Position numbers and translations under genes: made by a program. Positions 57,887-64,000 of a stretch of 64,000 bases of DNA are shown in pieces. The first letter of the stretch is position 1. Each line of letters begins with the position of its first letter. Under the pieces are notes generated by a model that was given only the letters and a program-made list of their open reading frames with translations, was not told the origin of the DNA and did no database searches. Source of the DNA: Burkholderiales bacterium Ga0074133 (GTDB lineage: Bacteria; Pseudomonadota; Gammaproteobacteria; Burkholderiales; Burkholderiaceae_C); NCBI GenBank assembly GCA_001464865.1, contig LNEG01000001.1, positions 1 through 64,000 of the forward strand, read 5' to 3'.

Positions 57887-59695
57887 TCATCTTTGGTGAT
57901 CGATGATGGCTTTTCGCAGGCCCGGTGGAATGGAGCTGCTCGTGCACAGCACCCCTGAGTTCTGAAGCATTTCCATGAGTTGCCTCTTGTCGATCCCGGC
58001 GGGAAGCATGTTGGAGAACTCGTCAAGGTTGTCATGCTCTCCTTGGGCCATCGATCGAGCCGTCATACCCATTGCATTGGCTTGATCTGTCCTCGCGCCT
58101 TTGGAGAGAAGAATCTCCACGGCGGCCCAGTTCTGCCGTTGCATTGCAATCAACAGCGCACTCCATCCCATCACATCTTGCGCATCGATGTCAGCCCCTT
58201 TGCCGATGAGGAACCTCATCAATGCACCCGTCTTGTCGTGTGAAGCTGCGTCGACAATGACAGGACGTTGCACCGAATCCTCGGCAAGAAGCTCTGGATC
58301 GAGCTCGATGACCGCATAGAAGGCTTTGAACATGCCCTCCGTGAGCAGGCAAAGTGTTAGCGGCTCATTATTTTCGTTTCGGGCCCGAGTGAGTTCCGGT
58401 TTTTCGCGCAGGATTTCGATCACTTTGTTTTCTTCTCGCTTGCTGATCTCAGCAAGGATTACGCGCTCATCTTTTGAGGGCGCATGGCGGGTGCCCCCCA
58501 TCAGAGATTTCAAGGCCTGGGCATTGTTCGCGCTCAGGTTGGCTGCGCTTCCAATCTGATCGGCCATCGCTTCCATGTCCACCTTTTTGATCTGTACACC
58601 GGTGCCCAGACCCATGACAGCCTCAAGTGTGTTCTTGTAGTACTTTCCAAGGCCGCTTTCCCACAAGTCACACGCCCAGCTCATCCGTTCTATCCAGTGA
58701 GCCTCTGGCCCAGGGTAGTGGTCCATTGAATTTTCAGTGACTGTGAACCTCAGCGAGTCGTTGGACACGCGATCGCCATCCATCCTGCTGATGCGGCGAG
58801 CAATTCGGCGAACTGCAAAACTCTTTGGCAGGGTAATGAATGTGTCTTCCGAAGAGGACGATGACAAGCAAGTCGACTCCATTCCCCAGTGTCGATACTC
58901 CGCCGGGTCGTTCATCTCAGCTTGCATCTCGCTGCGAAGCTCAACGATTGTTTCTGTTCGCTCCATAAGAAGCCCGGTGAGCCGATTGGCCTCGGCCAGG
59001 TTTTCGGCGTCCAGCACCTTCTCCTGTTTCATCGACACCAGAAGCGGCATGCAAAGCTGAGGTTCTGGATCTAACCAAGTGTGAGAAGGTTGATAGAACC
59101 GATGGGTGTATCGCTCACTGGCCAGTCCGTAAAGACCACCAGCGTCTTCGTGCAAAGATGCGTAGGTCTCATTGAGTGTTGGAAGCACAAGCGTGGCGCC
59201 GTCGTTCAACAGCGGCCACAGGTTGAAGTCCTGCGAGAGAAGCATGTTGACGACTGTGCCGTCCGACATCGAGACGAAAACGATGTCGAAACCGCGCAAA
59301 GGCATTTGAACAATGCGGTCCAGACCCTGCGCACCAAGGTAAGTCACCTGGGCTGCAGCCGCTGGCGGTACCAGCCCGACCTTCATCGCCTCGCCATCCC
59401 CTACCGATGTGGCGACGACGATTTCTGCCCACTCACCAGTCTTTCCGACCATTCTGGGAACCAGCGACCACATTCCACCCTTGTCCATGGTGTCGATGCT
59501 GGTGCCAAGAACCAAAATCTTGACACGCTCTTTCGTCAGCAAATCCGGCCGCGTGTCCGAGATCCATGCGGCAAGTGAGGCCGGGATAGCTATCAACTGG
59601 TCATCCTTTGCGTCTCTGAGATCACTCAGCCAGGGGTGTCCGCTTCGGCTCAAGTCCTTGCGCAGGTAGGAAAGCTTGTGGTGCTGCTTGATCAT
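57887..59695 (-). CDS. Ankyrin-repeat protein of unknown role
   Basis: 602 residues from an ATG at 59695. The first about 350 residues form a soluble domain I do not recognise (VKILVLGTSIDTMDKGGMWS; LRGFDIVFVSMSDGTVVNML). It resembles the Rossmann-like layout of methyltransferase or hydrolase proteins without a clear motif. Residues about 430-570 contain at least three ankyrin-like repeats (MRFLIGKGADIDAQDVMGWS, ALLIAMQRQNWAAVEILLSK, GARTDQANAMGMTARSMAQG). Ankyrin effectors are common substrates of Dot/Icm-type systems, but this element's system looks conjugative, so effector status is only a possibility. Confidence 0.75.
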   Translation of the reverse strand: MIKQHHKLSYLRKDLSRSGHPWLSDLRDAKDDQLIAIPASLAAWISDTRPDLLTKERVKILVLGTSIDTMDKGGMWSLVPRMVGKTGEWAEIVVATSVGDGEAMKVGLVPPAAAAQVTYLGAQGLDRIVQMPLRGFDIVFVSMSDGTVVNMLLSQDFNLWPLLNDGATLVLPTLNETYASLHEDAGGLYGLASERYTHRFYQPSHTWLDPEPQLCMPLLVSMKQEKVLDAENLAEANRLTGLLMERTETIVELRSEMQAEMNDPAEYRHWGMESTCLSSSSSEDTFITLPKSFAVRRIARRISRMDGDRVSNDSLRFTVTENSMDHYPGPEAHWIERMSWACDLWESGLGKYYKNTLEAVMGLGTGVQIKKVDMEAMADQIGSAANLSANNAQALKSLMGGTRHAPSKDERVILAEISKREENKVIEILREKPELTRARNENNEPLTLCLLTEGMFKAFYAVIELDPELLAEDSVQRPVIVDAASHDKTGALMRFLIGKGADIDAQDVMGWSALLIAMQRQNWAAVEILLSKGARTDQANAMGMTARSMAQGEHDNLDEFSNMLPAGIDKRQLMEMLQNSGVLCTSSSIPPGLRKAIIDHQR

Positions 59696-59745
59696 GATGA
59701 GATCTTTAAGAGGGCTGGAGCGTAGATTTTGATTTCGATATCAAC

Positions 59746-60834
59746 TTAATACCGACACGCCACACCTGAAAGGCTGACGTTGTACAGGTTGTACTCGCTG
59801 TCGTAATAACGGGTGTTGAGAGTCATGGCTCTGCATCTCGAATGCACCGCTCCACTGTACGTGGTGAGATGCCGATCAGAATAAATTGGACTCGGGATTG
59901 GGCTCCATGTCGAGTTGTATGAAGAGCCGTTGTAGAACCGATAGTAGGGAATTCCAGATTGAGTGGTGGGTGAGACCGGGCCTCCACCCCAGGGCAAATT
60001 TCCTTGAGACCAAATTGTGCTCGCCATTTGGCTCACGGTTACTGGATATGACCAGGTGCCAGCACTCTGGGAATCGTCATACGTGAAATAGTAGTAGGTG
60101 AAAAACTTATCAGAACCGAGTGAACCAATTGGAGGTTCGCAGGACCCGCTCTGAAGGATCCATGATCCAGCGTTGCACAGATAGGTAGCAGAACCGCTGT
60201 TTCCGTTGGCGCTGCCCAATGTGGCGTAACTCCCTGCCGAGGTCGTTGGGAAGTTGGCTGCGCATGTGTAAGGACTCCCCCAGCTCAAGGTGGATGCGCC
60301 ACATGTAGGTGCGGGAGAGGATGTGCAACTCGATCCCGACTGTGGCACCCATGTCCCGTTGTTGCACACGTAGTTGATCGAGCCCTGGAAGCCGGGGTAC
60401 CCAGGTGGGTCTGTGGCGGTAACCGCGGTGCCGTGGATTGACGACGCAACCGGCGTCGCAGTACAAGCCGCCGGACCTGGCCACTGAGGCGTGAATACTG
60501 GGCATGATGCATTCGCCATGGTGACCACCGTTGACGGCTGAGCCACGGTGTTGCCATTGACCTGCAGTGCCGATCCCGTCGAGTTGGCTTGCGCAGCGCT
60601 TGCTCCCGCGCCGGTGGTCGACCCCAACGACACCGAACTGTTTGCTGATGGCGCACCTGCGCGATCCTGGGCCCAGATCGTTGCGCTCTGTGTGTTGGAG
60701 CGGATGACGATTGGAGGTGGAGCGACGCTCTGTGCCATGACACCACCCCAAGTGAGGGAGCCAGCAATCGAGAAGGCACACAGTCGCGCGACAAAAAGCG
60801 TTTGGCTGCCTGAAATGCGCGCGCGGGTGGTCAT
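59746..60834 (-). CDS. Secreted adhesin-like protein with two Cys-Trp repeats
   Basis: 362 residues from the ATG at 60834, which has a GGAG site 6 bp upstream. A signal peptide (RLCAFSIAGSLTWGGVMAQ) is followed by a Ser/Thr-rich region. Two repeats of the type YVCNNGTWVPQSGSSC and YLCNAGSWILQSGSC follow, each preceded by SATY/SINY. An aromatic C-terminal domain rich in Tyr and Ser ends the protein. Such repeats occur in surface and pilus-tip-like proteins. A PilV-like tip adhesin is possible, but no shufflon is visible. A box copy lies 50 bp upstream. Confidence 0.68.
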   Translation of the reverse strand: MTTRARISGSQTLFVARLCAFSIAGSLTWGGVMAQSVAPPPIVIRSNTQSATIWAQDRAGAPSANSSVSLGSTTGAGASAAQANSTGSALQVNGNTVAQPSTVVTMANASCPVFTPQWPGPAACTATPVASSIHGTAVTATDPPGYPGFQGSINYVCNNGTWVPQSGSSCTSSPAPTCGASTLSWGSPYTCAANFPTTSAGSYATLGSANGNSGSATYLCNAGSWILQSGSCEPPIGSLGSDKFFTYYYFTYDDSQSAGTWSYPVTVSQMASTIWSQGNLPWGGGPVSPTTQSGIPYYRFYNGSSYNSTWSPIPSPIYSDRHLTTYSGAVHSRCRAMTLNTRYYDSEYNLYNVSLSGVACRY

Positions 60835-60883
60835 GTATGGCTCCAGAAGTTTTTTTGCGGAGATAGCGCACACAAGGTAGCGT

Positions 60884-60905
60884 GCGGATGAGATATATGA
60901 TACGC
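60884..60905 (-). promoter_or_regulatory. Copy of the 22-bp box upstream of adhesin-like gene
   Basis: Reads GCGGA-TGAG-ATAT-ATGA-TACGC on the + strand, one arm mismatch. On the minus strand it supplies TATCAT as a possible -10. It is almost identical to the box at 45725-45746. Confidence 0.6.
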
Positions 60906-61023
60906 GACATGCATCGCCTTAGGCGGCTTATTTCCGCCCACAGCCATGACGCATGTCACTGTCTCAACGGTCGGCATGACACGCGCCATCGCAGCCGGGC
61001 ACCGTTTTCCTTGATGGCTGACT

Positions 61024-61467
61024 TCATCTCCGTTTTTTGGAAACCCTGCTGGGCATTTGCCCACTGAGAGCGACCGGAACCCTGGCTCCGTTCGCGGCGG
61101 CTGCGGTTGCCGCCTCCTGAGCCAAGACTTCGATCCTTTTGGCGGACATCAGGTGGAGTGCGTCACTGTGCAGTTCGCTGCCTTTTTCAACGTGACTCAT
61201 GAGGTTGTGGGCCTCAACCACCAGGTACTCAGGGATGCTGAGCCCGGGATCCCGGCACAGTTTGGTGAACGAGTGGTATGTCGCTGTCGTCACGCCCATG
61301 CCGATGAGCTCGTCTACCAACTTGCGCATGCGGTTGAAGTAATGAAACTGCAGCAGCTTGCGCGCGATGCCACTTGCCAACTCGGGCTCAAGTACAGCAC
61401 CGCCGGCGCCAGGTCCACGGACCCGGTCGTCATGGCCTTTTGGGCCTGAACTCACTCCACTGGACAT
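61024..61467 (-). CDS. Unknown helical protein
   Basis: I do not recognise this family. 147 residues from an ATG at 61467 with a GGAAGAGGG site upstream. The N-terminus is Gly/Ser-rich and the rest helical (IARKLLQFHYFNRMRKLVDE, SIPEYLVVEAHNLMSHVEKG), ending in a basic RVSKKRR tail. No membrane segment. It is separated from the adhesin-like gene by 118 bp. Confidence 0.6.
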   Translation of the reverse strand: MSSGVSSGPKGHDDRVRGPGAGGAVLEPELASGIARKLLQFHYFNRMRKLVDELIGMGVTTATYHSFTKLCRDPGLSIPEYLVVEAHNLMSHVEKGSELHSDALHLMSAKRIEVLAQEAATAAAANGARVPVALSGQMPSRVSKKRR

Positions 61468-61781
61468 ATTGCACCCTCTTCCCGGTAAATAACGGAGTTA
61501 TAACGTACTGAGTATTGATATAATCAGCACGTCATAAATAATACCCGAAGTAGGGGTTCGGTGCCAGTACCGGTCATGGCGTAAGACGGCGCCATTACAA
61601 GCCCTCTTCGTATATAGACTTTCATGTAGTACGAAAGAAGCAGAAAACATGTTTTCCTGCGTTTACTCCAGAAATGCCTTCAGCACGGTGTTTCCGTGTC
61701 CACGAGCTGACCCGGAAGCCCGTGCGCGATCAACTCCTTCGGCTTCCCGATAATTCGCTCATCAACAACTGGGGGTCTCGG
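61468..61781. other. 314-bp gap between divergent genes
   Basis: No gene supported. It contains AT-rich stretches with TATAAT at 61519-61524 and a weak match to the centre of the 22-bp box at about 61510-61531, presumably promoter DNA for the flanking divergent genes. The stop-free stretch from 61674 lacks a ribosome site. Confidence 0.4.
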
Positions 61782-62966
61782 ATGGGGAAAAATTTCGTTG
61801 CAGTGGCTGGCCTGGTGCTGCCCCTCATGGCCGGCGCTCAGAGCGTCCCGTCGATCACGCAGATGTTTGGCGACCGTGCGGCACCGGCGCCTGAAGCCAA
61901 GGTCGTTCGCATCGGCCATGTGGGCCCCACCAGTGGTGCGATCGGGCACCTCGGCAAGGACAACGAATTGGGGGCCAGGATGGCCATCAACGCGCTCAAT
62001 TCCATGTCGCTAACGATGCAGGGCATGCCCGTGGTCTGGGAGCTGCAAACCGAAGACGATCAGGCGGATCCAGTCGAAGCTGTTGCCGCCGCGCGCCGAC
62101 TCGTCCGCGGTGGCGTCCACGGAGTGGTTGGCCACCTGAACTCCGGTGCATCCATTCCCGGCGCCGCCGTCTACAACGCGGCCGGCATCCCCATGGTGAG
62201 CCCTTCCTCAACGAATCCCAAACTCACCCGACTGGGCTACCGGGGTGTTTTCAGGCTTGTCGGCGACGACATGCAGATGGGCGAGCAACTCGGGCGCGTG
62301 GCTGTTGAACGGTTCCGCGCGAAGAAGATTCTCGTGTTGGACGACCGAACCGCTTACGGGGCCTACGTGTCTGAGGGGTTCGTCGAGGGCGTGCGAAAAG
62401 CTGGCTCCAACATAGCCGACCAAGCCTACTTGCCCGAGGGCAACAAGGACTACCGCCAAATCGCCAGCCGGGCCCAATCTCTCGGTCCAGATGTCATTTT
62501 CTTTGCCGGCATGGACACCGATGCCGGACCTTTGCTGCGTGATCTCCGCCGCGCGGGTGTGCGCTCCATGTTCATCGGCGGTGATGGCATCTGCAGCTCG
62601 GATTTGCCGAGGCTCACCGGCGCTGCTCTGGGTGATGAGCGTGTTCTGTGTGCTGAGGCCGGCGGTGTCACCTCCGAGGAGGCGGATGCGCTCAAGGTTT
62701 TCAAGGAAGACTTTCGCAAGCAATATGGACAGGAGATCCAGGTGTACGCCCCGTACACCTACGACGCCGTGATGGTGCTTGCCAATGCCATGATCTCTGC
62801 GAACTCGACCTCGCCGCAAGAATACCTTCCAAAGCTGAAATCGACGCCTTACACCGGCGTCACCGGTGCGATCAGTTTTGACAACAAGGGCGACCTCCTG
62901 AAACCTGCGTTCACGATGATGACTTACAAGGGTGGGCAGCGAATCACTGCGGGCGTGGTGCGCTGA
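61782..62966 (+). CDS. Branched-chain amino-acid type substrate-binding protein (LivJ/LivK family)
   Basis: 394 residues from the ATG at 61782, preceded by a GGGGG site. Signal peptide VAVAGLVLPLMAGAQS; mature protein with the Leu/Ile/Val-binding fold: VRIGHVGPTSGAIGHLGKDN, VHGVVGHLNSGASIPGAAVY, KILVLDDRTAYGAYVSEGFV and YDAVMVLANAMI. Family members feed ABC permeases or serve as sensors. No permease or ATPase genes are adjacent; instead an integrase gene begins 5 bp after the stop codon. An orphan binding protein on a mobile element is unusual. It may be hitch-hiking cargo or a periplasmic sensor. Confidence 0.9.
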   Translation: MGKNFVAVAGLVLPLMAGAQSVPSITQMFGDRAAPAPEAKVVRIGHVGPTSGAIGHLGKDNELGARMAINALNSMSLTMQGMPVVWELQTEDDQADPVEAVAAARRLVRGGVHGVVGHLNSGASIPGAAVYNAAGIPMVSPSSTNPKLTRLGYRGVFRLVGDDMQMGEQLGRVAVERFRAKKILVLDDRTAYGAYVSEGFVEGVRKAGSNIADQAYLPEGNKDYRQIASRAQSLGPDVIFFAGMDTDAGPLLRDLRRAGVRSMFIGGDGICSSDLPRLTGAALGDERVLCAEAGGVTSEEADALKVFKEDFRKQYGQEIQVYAPYTYDAVMVLANAMISANSTSPQEYLPKLKSTPYTGVTGAISFDNKGDLLKPAFTMMTYKGGQRITAGVVR

Positions 62967-62971
62967 AGGCC

Positions 62972-64000
62972 ATGAACGACGTCGCCCTGCCCTCGCCTTC
63001 CGTGCCGGCGCGGCGACGTGGACGCCCCCCAGGGGCCAAGAACAAGGTGCTGCGCACCGAGGTACTGGGCGTCCACCACTTCGCCTTCCTGCGCTCCTGG
63101 TTCCAGGGTGTCGAGTCCCACGAGGCCTGGAAGCGCTACATGGACTTCTGCGATCCGGTGTCGGATCCCAGGCACGTGGAGAGCCGGCGAAAGCAGCTGA
63201 TGGCGGACATCCTGAGAGCAGGAGAGGCGCTCGACGCAACCCTGAGACCAGAACACAAGATTTCGGGTGCGCTGAAGCTGCTCGCGAGATCACCCATCGC
63301 ACCGAAGGTGGTGGCCGTGCCCCCCTCGCTTGAAGCGTTTGCCGAGTCCATCGGCATGGAGGACTGGGGTGAGGCAGAGATCCTTGAGAAGTACAAGGAG
63401 CACTATCACCTGGACCGCCCCCTTGAGGATGACGAAAAGCCCTCTCCAGAAGACGCCAAGGCGGCCGAACAGGTCAAGGCCCTCAATCAGGTGGCCACCG
63501 CACTGGCGCGCAGCCTCAAGCTGACCGATGGTCTGGATCTCTGGCTCCACGATGCAACCACTGAACATCTCCAGGCCGTCAAGGTTGTGACGGTTGGCCA
63601 GCTCATCGACTTCATCAACCTGCACGGCTACAACTGGCACCGCAAGGTCGGTGGCATAGGGCCCACACGAGCTCGGTCGATCACCGCGTGGCTCAACGAC
63701 AGTGCTGCCGATCTGAACAAGCCTTTGAGCCACCGGGCACTTGCGAAGCCGGGAAGCATCGAGGAGTCATCGAAGGATTTGGTCTCAACGCAGCGGTACG
63801 GCATCGTCCCGCTGGACCAGCTCGTGATCGATCCTGCGCTGAACGGCGAAAAAGGGGTCTTCCGCACTGGCATGGTGAGCACACTGGGCGCCAACAACGA
63901 TCTGGACGCGGTGCGCGCCTGGCTCTCCCACTACAAGGAGCGGCCCCACACCTATCGGTCCTACGTCAAGGAAGTCGAGCGCTTCCTCCTGTGGTGCGTG
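62972..64000 (+). CDS. DUF3701-type phage integrase, 3' end outside window
   Basis: 343 codons are visible from the ATG at 62972. A basic AT-hook-like start (ARRRGRPPGAKNK) precedes the DUF3701 region (LGVHHFAFLRSWFQGVESHE, AWKRYMDF, then GQLIDFINLHGYNWHRKVGG, IGPTRARSITAWL). The SAM-like core-binding domain of a tyrosine recombinase starts near the edge (NNDLDAVRAWLSHYKERPHT, RSYVKEVERFLLWC). The catalytic domain lies beyond the window. DUF3701 integrases are common in Burkholderiales. It could define one end of an integrated element or resolve plasmid dimers. It is coupled to the substrate-binding protein gene. Confidence 0.88.
   Translation, partial: MNDVALPSPSVPARRRGRPPGAKNKVLRTEVLGVHHFAFLRSWFQGVESHEAWKRYMDFCDPVSDPRHVESRRKQLMADILRAGEALDATLRPEHKISGALKLLARSPIAPKVVAVPPSLEAFAESIGMEDWGEAEILEKYKEHYHLDRPLEDDEKPSPEDAKAAEQVKALNQVATALARSLKLTDGLDLWLHDATTEHLQAVKVVTVGQLIDFINLHGYNWHRKVGGIGPTRARSITAWLNDSAADLNKPLSHRALAKPGSIEESSKDLVSTQRYGIVPLDQLVIDPALNGEKGVFRTGMVSTLGANNDLDAVRAWLSHYKERPHTYRSYVKEVERFLLWCV

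Noticed and set aside
59746..62966. Shufflon adjacent to the adhesin-like gene
   Set aside because: No multiple inverted copies of a short sfx-type repeat and no alternative C-terminal segments were found.
62208..63302. 364-codon open frame on the minus strand
   Set aside because: Overlaps the substrate-binding protein and integrase genes, both with clear family motifs.
1..64000. CRISPR array
   Set aside because: No regularly spaced direct repeats with unique spacers and no cas genes were seen; the repeated tRNA-like segments are folded tRNA genes.

Overview
The window is about 64 kb of GC-rich DNA. It reads as part of a large conjugative plasmid or integrative conjugative element of a proteobacterium, most likely a betaproteobacterium of the Burkholderiales. 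That placement is an inference from protein style, from the tRNA sequences, and from a DUF3701-type integrase at the right edge. No capsid, terminase or tail genes are visible. No relaxase, DotL/TrbC-type coupling protein or DotA/TraY is seen either, so the transfer system continues outside the window.

Left third (1-26 kb). A replication operon encodes a phage-O/DnaT-like organiser, a DnaC-like loader and a DnaB helicase. It runs directly into a type IVB (Dot/Icm, IncI Tra-like) secretion system in the same order as the Legionella icm-L-K-E-G-C-D-J-B block: dotI, dotH, dotG, a dotF-like gene, dotE, dotP, dotN, two unknown genes and dotO. A helix-turn-helix protein, an unknown protein, a HipA-type kinase with a large extra N-terminal domain and a tyrosine recombinase follow. 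Next come dotD-dotC-dotB-icmT and an actin-like parM partition gene with a small partner.

Middle (26.7-47.6 kb). A pilus module (TcpQ/PilL-like, PilN secretin, PilP) is continuous with a complete Pil-Chp-type chemosensory set: CheY, CheW, chemoreceptor and a 1668-residue CheA hybrid. An OmpR-type two-component pair and a twin-arginine DsbC-like thiol protein follow. A second tyrosine recombinase comes next, preceded by two inverted 14-bp sites 110 bp apart. Lipoproteins, a HerA/FtsK-like ATPase with an inserted DUF5710 domain, small unknown genes and a CI-like regulator complete this part.

tRNA array (47.97-51.15 kb). I can fold 29 tRNA genes, all on the + strand. They cover all 20 amino acids and include an initiator-like tRNA-fMet. 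An HNH endonuclease gene follows.

Right part (51.8-64 kb). This is mainly accessory cargo: a DUF4262 gene, a membrane protein, a YdjM/DUF457-like protein, an XRE plus AbiEii-type toxin-antitoxin pair, an ankyrin-repeat protein, a secreted adhesin-like protein, a branched-chain amino-acid type substrate-binding protein and the start of a DUF3701 integrase.

The most striking unlisted structure is a repeated 22-bp interrupted palindrome, GCGTA-N4-ATAT-N4-TACGC. I find about 14 variable copies, all in gene-upstream gaps. Several lie precisely between or on the -35 (often TTGTCA) and -10 hexamers of the replication, transfer, partition, regulator and cargo promoters. This looks like one element-wide regulon. 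A second, different operator pair (GTNAACAWCGTTNAC) lies upstream of the CI-like regulator and at a promoter ahead of the tRNA array.
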